Shown: piece after piece, positions 1 to 12,366 of the stretch
Layout of the letters: every line of letters starts with the position of its first letter
Position numbering within the stretch: the first letter of the stretch is position 1
Origin: Vesta saturnalis
Taxonomy: Eukaryota; Arthropoda; Insecta; Coleoptera; Lampyridae
Direction: 5' to 3'
DNA: 64,000 nucleotides
Assembly: GCA_036346205.1 (NCBI GenBank)
Contig: JARFJB010002420.1
Location: forward strand, 581,501-645,500
Notes under the pieces: model-generated
Seen by the model: the letters and a program-made list of their open reading frames with translations, nothing else
What the model was told of the DNA's origin: nothing
Database searches by the model: none
Program-made: the position numbers and the translations under genes

Positions 1-400
1 ATGACGTATGCAACCGAAACAAGGGCGAATACAACTAAAACCAAAAGACTATTAAGAACAAACGAAATGAAAGTATTAAGACAAATAGCGGGAAAAGCAC
101 TGAGGGATAGAATAAGAAATGAAACAATCAGAGATACGTGCAAAACTGAAGATATCGTAGGCTGGGGAAGACAAAGAAGAAGACAATGGAGAGAATATGT
201 ACAGAGAATGGAAAATGACAGAATCGCTAAGGTGGCAATGAACCAAAAGCCACATGGATCAAGGCTGCCGGGCAGACCGCCAAAGAGATGGTTGGACAGT
301 TTGACTTCAACGTTACAAGATTAAGACTGAGAAATTGAAAACTGGAGAAAAACAGGTCCTAGACCTCAAATAAGAAGAAGAAGAGAAGACGAATCGTAAA
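1..400 (+). pseudogene. RTE-like LINE reverse transcriptase, C-terminal end (partial)
   Basis: The open frame to 324 is the tail of a non-LTR retrotransposon endonuclease/reverse transcriptase; the 5' part lies outside the window. Visible: the post-RT block 'TKTKRLLRTNEMKVLRQIAG', then 'LRDRIRNETIR', 'WGRQRRRQWREYVQRM' and the proline-rich 'GRPPKRW' that ends this insect LINE family. After the stop an A- and AAG-rich stretch (371-394) looks like the degenerate 3' microsatellite tail. The same clade recurs at 3.7-5.9 kb. The family copies its RNA by target-primed reverse transcription. Clade assignment (RTE versus a neighbour) is by recall. Confidence 0.8.
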
Positions 401-477
401 GGATAATCTCTAGGCAATACATTTTGTACATGTGTAAAGTGGTAAGGTCGTAGATTGCTGATAAATGCCGAGTACTT

Positions 478-736
478 AGTTCAGGAACTAAGCAACTCGC
501 GCTAAAATCTCATGCACCTGATTAACAGTTTCAGGTTGTTCCACATCACTTTTAGGGTTGTCCAGTATCTCCTAATCGACGAAAATGTCACAGAAAGTTT
601 GGTGATTGGGTTGAACTCTGTTTGGGTACATTTCTAGATATCTTCGAGCAGCGGCAAGACACGAATAATTTCCTTGTACATAATCACAAAGTATATCCTG
701 CATTTCAAGATTAGTAAAATTGTTATGCCGCGGCAT
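478..736 (-). pseudogene. DUF4817 mariner-type transposase, N-terminal helix-turn-helix relic
   Basis: Reading leftward from an ATG at 736, about 54 codons give 'NNFTNLEMQDILCDYV', then 'RRYLEMYPNRVQPNHQTF', the usual pattern of the DUF4817 DNA-binding domain at the start of a Tc1/mariner-like transposase clade. A stop follows at 572. After a frame change the linker continues with 'DVEQPETVNQVHEILARV'. No DDE domain is left. The motif AACACCCTGTA at 1503-1513 may be the outer end of the same element, but that is inference. Confidence 0.72.
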
Positions 737-739
737 TTT

Positions 740-1500
740 CACTTAATCAGATTTTCACATTTCACAACAATTAGAATCTTTAATGACGGTAACAAAACTA
801 ACAGTAATGACAGAACCCTACCAGATCGAAACGATTAATTCAGACCAGAGCCAACTATACAAAAACTGAACTTATTTTTAGTATGTCGGAAGGCCTTTAA
901 TACCACGAAAGCATAAGTATTTTTCTAAATGATATGGCGAAATGCTTCAAGTGGAATTTATCTGATTATGATATTGTAAATAAATGTAGAGATCAGTTCA
1001 TCTGTTATAGTGTTTTTAAATTATATTAATATTATTTTAAAGCTAAAAGATCGTTTAGCGAAAGGATTGATCTCGGGGTTGAACTTTTGTAATAAAATGT
1101 GTGTTATATTGATTATTCATTTGCGTAGTAAATGCAATCCCATGACCCAGAAATACCAACATAACTAATACACATTAAAATCAAAATAACTGTGCAGCTT
1201 CATCTTTAACTTTAAATATCTCGAAAAATAAAAACTTTATCGTTACGAATCAAGAGTGTGTTATTTACATAGAAAGTATTGGATAATCGAAAAATTGTAC
1301 TAAAATGGTAATTCTGCCAGTGGCGTAGAATTTGGGAAGGCTCAACCTTCCACTTGCCTCTGTTGTACGCCCCTGGTAGTAGTCAGAAACACTTATTTAA
1401 CATAATTTAGTAAGGTGTACCGTACCTCAACTTCCTTATGACAATGATATGTCAAATAGTTTTAAAGTACAGGGTACGAGTAGTTTTCAAATTTTTAAAT
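740..1500. other. AT-rich DNA without recognisable gene
   Basis: No supported coding region. It holds a GC-richer stretch near 1310-1375 (GCCAGTGGCGTAG...CGCCCCTGG) with inverted CAGTGGCG/CGCC words resembling the ends of the mariner element at 21.5 kb. It is probably the non-coding flank of the DUF4817 relic. Confidence 0.4.
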
Positions 1501-1900
1501 AAAACACCCTGTAACGCAGGCACATTTTATTTAAGTGATTTAGGTTAAATCACTCTGCCAGCGGCACGGATGGGTAGATTGAGAGGCTTGTAAGTATCGT
1601 TGCGGTCCGTAAAAAGGAGGAGGGTTGGCGGAATCGGACTGATATTACGAAGACGACAACGTCACGACAACGGAAAAGACGAGAATGCAGAAAGAGAATA
1701 ATAAGAGTGAGTATACAATCTTACAACAAAAAATTACAGAAAAATATGTTGTAGTTAGCAACAATATGAGTATACGCTGTATTTTGGAGACAAAAAAGAA
1801 AAGCAAAGTAGTTGTACCATACGAAGATTACACTTTTATTTACAGTGGTGTAGGAAAAAAGAAGAAAGAGGAAAGAAAACATGAATCAGCAATTGTCAAC

Positions 1901-1901
<1 letters not shown>

Positions 1902-1932
<31 letters not shown>
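1902..1932. repeat. (TA)n microsatellite
   Basis: About 15 uninterrupted TA units. It lies at the 3' terminus of the minus-strand Penelope relic, mirroring the array that ends the plus-strand copy at 3588. Confidence 0.97.
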
Positions 1933-1936
<4 letters not shown>

Positions 1937-2340
1937 TATAACAATTTTTCTTTAAAACTTTGTAAATATAACGTAAAAATTAATTCAACGTTTCGGAAGC
2001 CTTTGTCTCCTTTGTCAAGAATTTATACAATTACAGAAATTGAAATAAGGTAACTATTTTTAACAAGTACAAAATATGAAACAAGGTAACTAATTTAATT
2101 TTAATCTGGACGAGTGTTTTGACTTGGGTGTTGGATCTAGTATGTGATGTAAAGGTGAGAATGGACGCTGAATAGTTGCAGCATAATGTTTGAAATTCTG
2201 GAAGATTTGATTGTTGAAATGTAGAATCAACTTGTTTAATGACATTCTTCCAAATTTGTGCATTCTAGAAGTGTCATCTCGTTTAATTGAGGCGTTTGGT
2301 CTTCTTTCAATTTCAACTGCTTTCAATAATTTCTTGTAAG
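1933..2340 (-). pseudogene. Penelope-like element 3' end, inverted copy A
   Basis: Read leftward, this gives 'KAVEIERRPNASIKRDDTSR' followed by the same 3' UTR as the plus-strand copy B (3106-3590). The 'EAVEIERRPNA.NKRDD' pattern is the C-terminal tail that follows the GIY-YIG endonuclease of Penelope-like retroelements. Only the C-terminus and UTR remain. The UTR carries a small hairpin followed by CCGAAACGTTG and ends in (TA)n. Copies A and B face each other tail-outward. Confidence 0.7.
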
Positions 2341-2344
2341 GTTA

Positions 2345-2690
2345 TAGAGGTGCAATATAAACGGATATTGTTGGTATTAAATTGCTGGTATAACAATGAT
2401 TCATTAGAATTTCTTTGGTTAAAATTGACAATGAATGTTTAGAATACTCAATTTGAAATTTTTTCTATCAGTAATCTTTATAAGTAATAACGAGAATTCC
2501 GTTCATTTTTGACAACTTTATTTTAAGGTCTTCTATTCTGGTAATTTCAAAATATTTCCTAATGATCAATTACGTAGCGTTATGAAATCCTTGATATACC
2601 GCTCTTACCACTTATCTAGAACCCAACAAAATTCTAGAACGGAAGAGATGAAGACTACTTAATAAAATACTAGTTCAAAATGGTTGACAA
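2345..2690. other. Unassigned AT-rich spacer
   Basis: It lies between the two inverted Penelope 3' ends. Nothing recognisable as coding was seen. Confidence 0.4.
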
Positions 2691-3587
2691 AGATCAAGAA
2701 ATATTGAAACATATACCAACGAAATAAGAAGACCAAGAACTATTAATAACTTGTCAGAACAATGAACGAAAGATTCCTGTTATTCTACCTTATATCTAAA
2801 GGAATTACAGACAGAATAGCAAAGAAATTTCCAAAAACGACTTCAGACCGGTATCCTCAAACCACATTCAACTTTGTCCCAACTTTATAAGAAACCCCAA
2901 ATTGACAAATTCCTAATGAAAGCAAGAGTTGAGATACTTCGTGCAACAACTGTCGAAGAACTTTATAGGACAAACTAACAGAATATTATTGCGAGAGCCG
3001 ATTGACTACACCAACTAGCAATTAAACAGCACAATCCTTCATCGTCTTTAGCTACACATCATTTAGATACAGGACACCAAATTAATACCAACAATATCCA
3101 TTTAATTGCACCTCTATATACCTTACAAGCAAGAATTATTAGAGAAGCAGTTGAAATTGAAAGAAGACCAAACGCCCTCAATAAACGAGATGACACTTCT
3201 AGAATGCCACAAATTTGGAAGAATATCATTAAACAAGTTGATTCTACATTTCAACCAACTCCAAATCTTCCAGAATTTCAAACACTTATGCTGCAACTAT
3301 TCCAGGCGTCCCCACTTCTGCACCTTCTACATCACATACTAGACCAACTACCCGAAGTCAAACACACTCGTCCAGATTAAAATTAAATTAGTTACCTTGT
3401 TTCATATTTTGTACTTGTTAAAAATAGTTACCTTATTTCAATTTCTGTAATTGTCAAATAAATTCTTGACAAAGGGAACAAAGGACGTTCCCGAAACGTT
3501 GAATTAATTTTTACGTTTATTTACACAAGTTTTAAAGAAAAATTGTCTTATTTAAACATGAATACTTGGGGAAATCTAAATAGAAAC
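2690..3587 (+). pseudogene. Penelope-like element, GIY-YIG endonuclease and 3' end, copy B
   Basis: Pieces in different frames: an 'LPYI.GITDRIAKKF' linker, then 'IPCNNC' with a degraded 'GQTNR' (the zinc-binding Cys pair and GIY-YIG core), then 'HHLDTGHQI', then 'REAVEIERRPNALNKRDDTSR'. This order is that of the C-terminal endonuclease of Penelope-like elements, which nicks the target during insertion. The reverse transcriptase is absent. Stops and frameshifts show it is dead. The 3' UTR has GGGAAC...GTTCCC followed by CGAAACG and then a long (TA)n. Confidence 0.75.
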
Positions 3588-3609
3588 ATATATATATATA
3601 TATATATAT

Positions 3610-3680
<71 letters not shown>
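3588..3680. repeat. (TA)n microsatellite with one GA interruption
   Basis: About 46 dinucleotide units with one GA near 3611. It separates the Penelope 3' end from the LINE that follows. Confidence 0.97.
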
Positions 3681-3683
<3 letters not shown>

Positions 3684-3721
3684 GAAATAGAGGTAAACCT
3701 AAGAATGGAGGTTAACATACT

Positions 3722-5945
3722 GCATATAATACACCAGAAGAAAACGAACCCAAACCAGATTCGGAAGATTTCTATGCTATACTACAGGAACATCTAGACA
3801 CAATCCCAAACGATCAACCAGTTTTATTAATGACTTCAACCCAATGGTTGGAAGTGATTTTATACCAGGATTAAAGCAACGTTTTAACGAAGACACAAAA
3901 ATAAGAATGGTGACATGCTAATTAATCTGTGCGCGGATAATAATCTGAGAATAAACAGTATTTTTTATAATCACGATATGAAATACAAGTATACATGGTA
4001 CAATAGCAGAAGAAGCCAGTTTGTTATAGATTAAATAATGTCAAATGAATACATACATCTATCTCAGATTCTGGACATAAGAACATTAAACGCAACAGAA
4101 ATAGGCAGCGACCACAAACTTGTACTAGGTAAAGTACGCTTGGAATTCCAAAAGACTAACAAAAACAAACCCGAGTACAAAGAAAAGCCTAATAGAACAG
4201 TTAAAGGACAGGAGCATACAAGATTTATATCAACCACAATTACAACAATGTATACGGCAGACTCAAATACAAACAGCTGGCGAAGTAGAAGAAGCGTGAA
4301 AAAACATTAAAAAGGAACATTTTACAAGCTGCTAAGGAAGCATTAGGCTTCAGAAGGACCAGTATAGAAAAGTAAAAACAAGGCCTTGGGTTAACAGATA
4401 AGTTAAGCAACTAACTGAAGAAGAAAGAGTAACCTATAGGAAATATATGTCATTAAGATCGGAAGAAGAGTATGAAAACTATAAGAAAGTGCGGAATGAA
4501 GTAAATATCAGAATACGAGAGATAAAGGAAAGCTACTGGGAGCAATACACAAAATGACTAACACAAAATACAAGAAAAGACTTGGTGGGATACATCAAAA
4601 ACCCTTGTGCAGGCGACATAATAAACGAAAGCCAAGATAATGAAAGAACTATAGTAGTATTGGAAATAGTCGAAGAAGAAATCACAACAGTTTTAAGAAA
4701 ATTGAAAATTAGAAACTTTCCGGGCGATGATGGGATTACTAACGAAATGTTAAAGTATGGAGGCACAACCCTCACACAAGAATTAATTAAGTTTATACTA
4801 GTAATCAACAAATCAATAGTACCCGACTCCTGGAAAACTGCAATAATCATCCCCATATTATAAAAGGGCACTATTATCAGACTTATAAAAAATATATACA
4901 CAGACAACTGGGGCAGGGCTAGAATAAACGGTAACTTGTCCGAAACGATTCCTACCAACAAAGGGATCAGGCAAGGAGACTCGCTTAGTCCGATGCTATT
5001 TAACTTGATAATGAGTGAAATAATTAAAGAGCTCAGCAGTCGACGAAGATATAGAATACCTGAGAATGAAATAAGATTGATTTGCTACGCTGACGATGCA
5101 GCACTAGTTTCGGACAATGAAGACGATCCACAAATGTTGCTATTCCAGTTTTCAAACAGCTAAAAAGCTCTGGGTTGGAGATTTCTACCACAAAATCTAA
5201 ACGCTTAACAATAAGAGTCCCTGCGGTGTAAAATTGAACTAGAAGGCAAAATAATCGAACAAGTACGCAGTTTCTATTACCTCGGGATAGAAATCTTCAT
5301 GATGAAGGGCAAAGGCAACACAATAAAGCTATGAAGTTATCCGGATGCTTAAACGATAGTATATGGCGAAATAAATACTTAACCCTTTCTGTTCCACATA
5401 TATTAAAAAAAATAAAAGGACTATAGTAGATATGTCCCTCTCCAGAGACACACTTTTTCACTGCATCATATGAACAGATTTTTCTTTTTTGTGGTTAAAG
5501 ACATATTATACCTTCTAAGGGACATTATTTTTCTACAAAAAATAACAGATGTATACTTCAGTGTTACTTAAGACAGTGTCCCTCTGAAAGTATAAGTACA
5601 CTGAAAGGGTTAAATACAGAACTAAATGCGCCTCAGAAATACGAGCGGATACAACCAAAATCAAAAACTGCTGGAAACTGTAGAAATGAAAACTGAGAAA
5701 AATAACAAATAAATCGCTGCAAGACCACATCAGAAACGACGACATAAGACGAGAAGATAGGAGACTGGGTACAGCAAAGAGTAAAATCAGCAGATATCAA
5801 GAATGAACGATCGCAGACAAGTTAAAATAGCAAGGGTTGGGAGACCTCGATGAAAGCGCAGTGCCGGAAGACCGAAGAAGAGATGGAAGGACAAACTGGA
5901 ATGAACAAGCTGTAACCTTAAGCTTAAGAAGCCACAATATTTCCA
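3722..5945 (+). pseudogene. RTE-like LINE, endonuclease plus reverse transcriptase, decayed
   Basis: Domains in order, across several frames: end of the AP-type endonuclease ('YKYTWYNSR', then 'SQILDIRTLNATEIGSDHKL', whose SDHKL is the catalytic C-terminal box); fingers ('LKIRNFPGDDGITNEMLK'); palm ('GIRQGDSLSPMLFNLIM', then 'ICYADDAALVSDNEDD' with the YADD active site); and a C-terminal zone ending near 'RRRDG'. About 80 residues between the fingers and the GIRQGDS box appear deleted near 4863. A 227-bp MITE sits at 5383-5609. Same clade as the fragment at 1-400, and non-functional. Confidence 0.83.
5383..5609. mobile_element. piggyBac-type MITE inserted in the LINE ORF
   Basis: The 227-bp insert begins CCCTTTCTGT and ends ACTGAAAGGG, and is flanked on both sides by TTAA (5379-5382 and 5610-5613). 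Removing the insert and one TTAA rejoins the LINE frame as 'WRNKYL' followed by 'NTELN', so the boundaries are exact. CCC/GGG ends at TTAA are the signature of piggyBac-mobilised elements. It has no coding capacity. Confidence 0.85.
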
Positions 5946-8650
5946 ATTATTAATAAAACACCCTGTATATCACAGATACTTTATTTATTCGTTTAGAGTT
6001 TAAAAGGAACTGAAAATATTATCACTCAAAAGAACTCCAACACAAACTTGTATTACAGCTAAAAAAATTTGGTTGTTGCCAAAAATAATCCGGTAGGTAA
6101 CGGTACGTTTCTATCATATAAAGATTGGTTCAAATAATGAAGTTAAATTATTGATTAACTTTTTTTAGGAATTGTAACACGAAACCAACATCAGCAAAAA
6201 AAAATTATGAGCTACAGGAACTTAGAAATTTTAAGTTTAATAGTATAATAAACAAGAATTCATTCGAGTTTCACAAAGAATTCTAAACCATCACCGAAAC
6301 CAACTATTTAAAACGTTATTTCTTGTTCTGTTTCATAGAACATGATTAATTGAAGCAGTATTTTTGTTAGCAATAATTTCAGTTTTCGTATCCACACCGG
6401 AACTTCCGAAGTAAGTTTCATGGTAACGCCAGGATATATTTGATATACGAGGAAGGTTATTACAAGCCTCGTGCGCTATATAAAACCTTTGTTTTTATCT
6501 ATTATATTTACTTAAAACTTCCACAACAATAATATAATTTTATACAATAGTTAAACGTGAAAGTTAATGTTGCCAATTAGTTTCAATGTTGTTATATACA
6601 TAACGAGTGTCTCTCTGAAAGACCAATTATTTAATTCGCAACCCCAACCAAGTTCTGTGACTGAACTAATAGGCGTTGAGACGTGACGAAGACCGACGCC
6701 TAAAGCAACCGTAGCAAGGGGTTATAACAAAAGGTAATTTGTAAAGTTAATTATCTCGAATTAGTTACTGTTCTACTCTGACACTAGTTATCCTATTATA
6801 AATACTTTTTTTTATAATATTCATTTTTATAAACTACGTGATTATAAAGCTTTTAGTGTACACTGTCATTATAACTGAACATAAATTCCAAGATTTGTTA
6901 CATTTAATCCAATCTCTAAAGTTTATTATACTTTTTCATTATTCTGGTTATTCACAATCAAGTGTTCAACACTTATCAAATTAGAAATTTTCTTGAATAT
7001 CTGAAATGTGAAGTGTACTAGCACTAGTATGTCTATTTTATATCTAGCTGCATTATTAGAACTATTATAAATGAAATTGAAGTAAGTTTACCTGTACAGC
7101 TTTAGCCTTGGTCTTCATTTATTCTGTCAAGAAGTAACCACTGACATGTTCATGTAACCGCAAATTAATCCAATTTCATGTACTTAGCGTTTTGTACCTG
7201 AACACATAAAAAAGATTTTAATTATGCTAAGTTTAATTTATATCTAGGTGATTTATTTAGGTTTCTTAATAAAACTAAATCTTGCATAATTTGGACAAAG
7301 GTACAACTTAAGTTTTGGTTGTTTCTATAAACGTGGTTGAAAATGGTTTATAATCTTCTATATAAGTTTGTGTTTTACAATAAGGGTTTAAAACGAGCTG
7401 GGAGGCAACTGCTGGTGTTAATTGTGTTTATAGCATGTACGTAATAAAGTCAAACAATTACTATCGTTTAGGCTTTTAGTGTATTCCCACTATATTGCCA
7501 ATTATAGCTCCGCAAATAGTTTGAACAATCTTAGAGGCACTTTGGAAACTGTTAGTTCTAAGGTATTTGAAAACTTAGGGCATATGACTCTATTATTACT
7601 AAGGATATGATAACTGTATTATAAAACTTTACAGAGGACACTCCCAATTTATCTCAATTACTTTGTTACCAATTTGCCATTTGTTTGGGTGATACACTGA
7701 AATAGTTTCTGTTTGAATAAAATTTTGAGAAAGAAGTATTAAATAAATGTCGAAAGTAGTTCATATCCGACAAGATAAGTTAATGTTAAGTTAGAACGTA
7801 TGACAAGAACTGAATATGAAACTAATATTAATATTGAATCTGTTGCAGAAGTTGTACTTATGTAAATCTGACATCTATCTGCATGCCGACAAATTATATG
7901 CGTAGTATTTATTCATCTTGGCTGTGTGAACTACGAATTTGGTCAAGTTACATTGATTCTAGCTTTATAAGTGTATCTTATAGTAGTAGTCATAATAGTA
8001 TATATTTTTTACTGCGTTCTGCTGTGCGCTGTAAGTCAAATTTTAAAATTTTAAAAATCACTCAGTAAGTTATTCGAATTTGCCGAAATGTTAGAGTAGG
8101 TAATTGCACAACTGTTAACTACTATTTAAAGTAGAAACATACTAAAATTTAAAGTATACAGTAAAATTAAGCTTAAATTTAGTATATTGTATAAATATTC
8201 TTAATTTTCATACCACTTGTATATCGAATAACCCGAAAAGCGGCCAAAAAGTTTTGCATACGATCGCTAAACTATGCTGGCTTTTGCGTTTTGCCAAACG
8301 TTTCAATAAAATGTACCGTCTTCAGTAAAAGATAATAACTTTTGAAAGTTAATGAAGATGTTAAATAAATACATAAACTCTGAAAACGTAAATATCAACC
8401 TTCTATAATAGTTAGGGAACGTATATAAAAAAACCCAACTGTGGAATCTAATTTTATTTTAGTAAAGATTCGCTTTAATGAAAGAAATATTATTATACCG
8501 CCTTTAAAATGATAAAACACCCTAACGGACGAAGGCAAACAATGAAGAATCTCACAATCAAAAAACAAATTTAACAAAATTTGGTCACACTTATAATGTA
8601 AGGCTGAAGCAGTAAAAAATTTTAATGTTAAAGGTAACACCAAAAATTAA
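5946..8650. other. 2.7 kb AT-rich region without recognisable gene
   Basis: It starts with an AACACCCTGTA motif (5949-5959), a terminal word shared by several insect transposons. It then holds only short open frames without family resemblance. A GC-richer patch at 6650-6720 includes TAGGCGT...ACGCCTA as inverted arms. Nothing further is supportable. Confidence 0.4.
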
Positions 8651-8655
8651 TACTA

Positions 8656-9290
8656 ATTGAGAATCTAGTTTCTAATATTGAGAGTACTACTAAATCGTTA
8701 TCCTTTGGCGCTGCAAATGAGGTTATATATGAAAGAGTTAAAGCATTGCGTAAAACGAAACCCCCAAAAATTAATTTACCCATCCGTCAACGAAGAGGTT
8801 CATTAGACGTTAAAGAGATTTACAATATAGTTGTGTTACCATCAAATAAAGGTTCTTTTAAATATGAAAGATCCAACCAAGTAGTTCCATTTGAACATTC
8901 TTAAGATCTTCTATTCCTGAAGAAACAAAAATGAAATTAGCTGGCTCTGATGCTCTTCCAGAACTATTTGGTTGATTCGTAAACCTAATGTTCATTTAAG
9001 ACGCATTGTGTGCAATTGGGTCTCCCGCAAATAACCTTACGAAACATCTTACAATTTTATTAAACCCTCATATAGGAAAAATCGTATTAAAAATTTTGCA
9101 AACTTCATTTAAAAAATGCGTAACTTTAATATGCATAAGGTGGCATTGGTATCAGTTTTGACGTATCACAACTTTACTTTAAGGCAAACCATTGCATATA
9201 TTAACTAAAATGCTTATCTTTTGGGTAAATGGTGTATTTTTATTTATATTCTAAGGAAGCTCCAGCTTCTACCTAAGGTTAGTGAAACAT
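8656..9290 (+). pseudogene. Penelope-like reverse transcriptase, N-terminal half
   Basis: The first frame contains 'KTKPPKINLP' and 'NIVVLPSNKG', matching the conserved 'IVVLPADKGN' box upstream of the Penelope RT. After a stop near 8903 other frames give 'PEETKMKLAGSDALP', a broken 'RRIVC' box, 'NLTKHLTILLNPHIGK' and 'MRNFNMHK'. These are successive fingers/palm blocks of the RT. There are multiple frameshifts. It probably belongs with the fragment at 10545-10925. Confidence 0.75.
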
Positions 9291-10544
9291 GTACGGGCGA
9301 TTAATGACAATTTCTAAAACAATAAAGTGCTGTATGGCAAGGGTAAGTTTTTGAACAGATTTTTATAACCCAGCGGTTTCAATATTAATAATAGACAAAA
9401 GTAATAATAACCTAATCAGTAGATTTTTGGTAACGTGTGAAATGGCTTGTTATAAAGAAAAAAGGTGAATAAATAGTATTTAAGATTGCTATAGCATAGA
9501 ATTTCTACGAAAAATACGATTCATTTAAGCCCATGCCGGATACGATTGTTGAAACTCATAAAATCATAAAGTAAACGTAAAGTCCAAATACCAGTCTAAG
9601 GTTTGAACTCAAACAAGTAAACATTTTGTAATAACAATAAATATAAACAACTAAGGAAATCTCTTATTTTATCCCACGGCAGTGCGAGGTATAAGACAAT
9701 CATAAATACGTATTTTTAATAGTAGGATAAAACACAAGATATGCCAGATGTGATTCATAAAAATGTACAGCTCTGTAATAAACCCGTATCTATAACTAAC
9801 CCAAACGTAAAACTTGTCGTAAGAATTCATTTCAGTAGCTTAAATGATAAAAATCAAAATTCTAAATTAAAAATAGTTAAGTAAATAATTTTTCTTTTCT
9901 CAAATAAATAGCAGCACACCCGTTAAGAAGTACGAGAACCAAATGATTTTGATTGAAAGAAAAAACTCTTCTGGAAATAGGTTAAAAATACAAAACGTTT
10001 CCCTAAACAGATCGCTGCAGAAGTGATGAATAGGAGCAACGAAATAATATGGGACGATTGTGAAGTGAGGAAATGCTGACAAGAATATTTCGGAAAGCTA
10101 TACTGTAGTGAGGAAAATAAGACTGAAGAATGTAGGAATAGTGAATGAAAAGGATGGTATAAAGCAAACTATGAAATTTAAATTTATTTTAATGAGAAAT
10201 ATCTAGATCGGTAGTAAATTAAATATTACTAAACTGTCTTGAAGATGACAAACCAGAACTCCCTCTAAGGGACGGACTTTGATTTAAGGATAAAGTTGTG
10301 ACAGGCTGTAATTTGAATTAGATTAAATAATTGTACAGTGAAAATACAATGTAATTGTTTAATATATTTTTAAATTTAAATCTATATGTTAAATTGGTGT
10401 AGTTCTGTGGAAACTAAACATATTTTATTGGTAAAGCATTTCACTTCATGGTCTAGGTTTAGTTTATATTCTCATTGAACAATATCATTCACCTTTTTCT
10501 GAAGTATACAGATATTCTGTTTTATAACTGTTTTTAGTGGAATA
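9291..10544. other. Unassigned AT-rich interval between two Penelope fragments
   Basis: No coding family was recognised. The palm core expected between the flanking RT pieces would need only a few hundred bases, so most of this interval is presumably insertion or badly decayed DNA. Confidence 0.35.
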
Positions 10545-10925
10545 GCAAATCCTACAAATAACTTGATGGTGTTGCTATAAGAAGCCCTCGTAGACCAGTA
10601 GTAGCTAATTTTGCTTTAATTTGATATAAATATCTTTATGATAATTTTGTAATTTGGAGACATGGAGAAGAAGCACTAAATGAATTTTTAAATTTGATTA
10701 CTTGTGTTCATCCAAACATTTGGCATGGAAAAAGAAGCTAATGGCAGTTTTCTTTAGATACATTAATTTCCAAAACAACAATTCATTTTTCTCTTTTAAA
10801 GATTACCGTAAACCTACATACATACGTACAACATGATATCTTAGTAAATTATCAAATCATCAACCACGTCAAAAATTAAGTGTAATCAAAGCTCTAGTGA
10901 ATCGAGCAAAGTTGTACATTTTTAT
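10545..10925 (+). pseudogene. Penelope-like reverse transcriptase, C-terminal half
   Basis: Reads 'LDGVAIRSPRRPVVANF' (degraded DGVAMGSPLSPVVANF), then 'YDNFVIWRHGEEALNEFL', where the usual YVDD is degraded, then 'HPNIWHGK', a 'LISKTTIHFS' block and 'NHQPRQKLSVIKALVNRAK'. These are palm, thumb and linker signatures of the Penelope RT in the expected order. Stops interrupt every block. Confidence 0.75.
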
Positions 10926-11369
10926 GATGTTTGCCGTTTTAATTTTTTTAAGCAAAAACCATTAAAGTTAGACTTTTTAACTAAAACCTTGTGATGGCAC
11001 TTTACAACGAATCTAAATCTGCCATCGTAATTTTCATGGCTCTCTAGATGCAGAAAATACAACATTTATTTTTTCTTATGGGTGCCATTTTAGATTTTTG
11101 CATTTTTATATCAAGTTTTTTTTTCTGTATACAATGTTACATCACACATAATAGTTCTGCCTTAAAGATAACAACGTTCGGTTGTTTCAACATCATTTTG
11201 ACACAACAGAATAAAGTTTCCAAAAAAATAATTATTATTATTGAAGAAAAGAAAAAAAATGGCAAAAAAATTACAGCAAGTGTTCAAATTGGCCACTCTC
11301 CACTTCAAGGCACAACGCCGTTCGCTTTCTTAGATTAGCTATTCCTCTTGAGACATTCCTTCTCCTGAT
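10926..11369. other. AT-rich flank
   Basis: An open frame at 11048-11338 is rich in F, K and N and resembles no known family. It lies beside the mariner relic and is probably its non-coding flank. Confidence 0.35.
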
Positions 11370-12366
11370 GTTATGTCTAAGAGTGGTAATAATTCTTCCG
11401 CGAAGTTCATGCAGATCAGCTGTTAACGTTTTATACATTATATTTTTCATTGTCCCTCACAAATAGTAGTCTATAGGAAACAGCTCGGGTAACCGTATTG
11501 GACAGTGTACATCAGCGTTATTAGCAATAACTTGATTGCGGAACATTCCGACAAGTATTCCCTAACTTTCTTAGCATCATGAGGCAGCGCGCCCTCTTGC
11601 TGTAACCAGATTGCATTTAAACGCTGTAGAGCAATATTGATGTCCATAAAATGCGTTAACAACGTCTTTAAGAAATTGGGGGTAACGATCGGCATTTAAA
11701 TTTTCTTCATAGATGAATTACTACATCGCCCAAAAATCCATACCCACGCATTAATGCCAAAGCGTATTTGCGGTCGCCTTTCTTGTAACTGATGTGGATT
11801 CTGAACTGACCAGTAATGCTCACATTCCACATTCCTGCATTAGTGAACTTGCACTCATCAGACCATGTTACATTATCAAGGGAATTTTAATTGTCCTGTA
11901 GCTGATTTATCAAGAACGTTCAATAAGGTACACGTTGACCACTGTCTCCTGGATGAAGAACATGGATTGCGCAAGGCCGATGCTTATGTTTTTTGAGTAA
12001 TCTCCAAACCACTGGTTGTGATAAGTCTAGCTGATCTGCAACTTCCCTCGTTGAGACGAAAGGCTTGTATTGTGCCTAGTACAAAAATGTATACTTAGTA
12101 TTTAGGTATTCCTTATAAAAGTTAGGTGAATTTGCACCGCTTGTAAGATTTGCTGTTCATGTTTGTCTAGGTTTATTAAACGTACCGTATTTCACCCAAA
12201 TTTCTATCCATAAATTGAAAAAACCCTTAAACTCGGTTGTTCTCGCTGTGGATAACACTGCAAATATGTTTCCGTAGTGACTACTGCGTTTCGATGCAAG
12301 CATAAAAAATTCGCATATTTCTTTTTTCTTCATTCGAAAAAGGCATTTTCGCGGCAAGAACAACAC
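11370..12366 (-). pseudogene. DUF4817-type mariner-like transposase, decayed
   Basis: Reading leftward from about 12366: a DUF4817-like helix-turn-helix ('YANFLCLHRNAV', 'TYLQCYPQREQPSLRVF'); a second helix-turn-helix ('STREVADQLDLSQPVVWRLL'); 'HPGDSGQRV'; the first catalytic Asp in 'NVTWSDECKFTNAGMWN'; and the region around the second Asp degraded to 'IWLQQEGALPHDAKKVREYL' (QQDGAPPH expected, Asp replaced by Glu). Members of this clade cut and paste at TA. Frameshifts separate the blocks, so it is inactive. Confidence 0.78.

Noticed and set aside
2090..2326. 78-codon minus-strand frame as an independent small gene
   Set aside because: It is the C-terminus of a Penelope-like element, duplicated in inverted orientation at 3106.
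4533..4961. 142-codon minus-strand hydrophobic frame
   Set aside because: Antisense shadow of the LINE reverse transcriptase, which is clearly on the plus strand.
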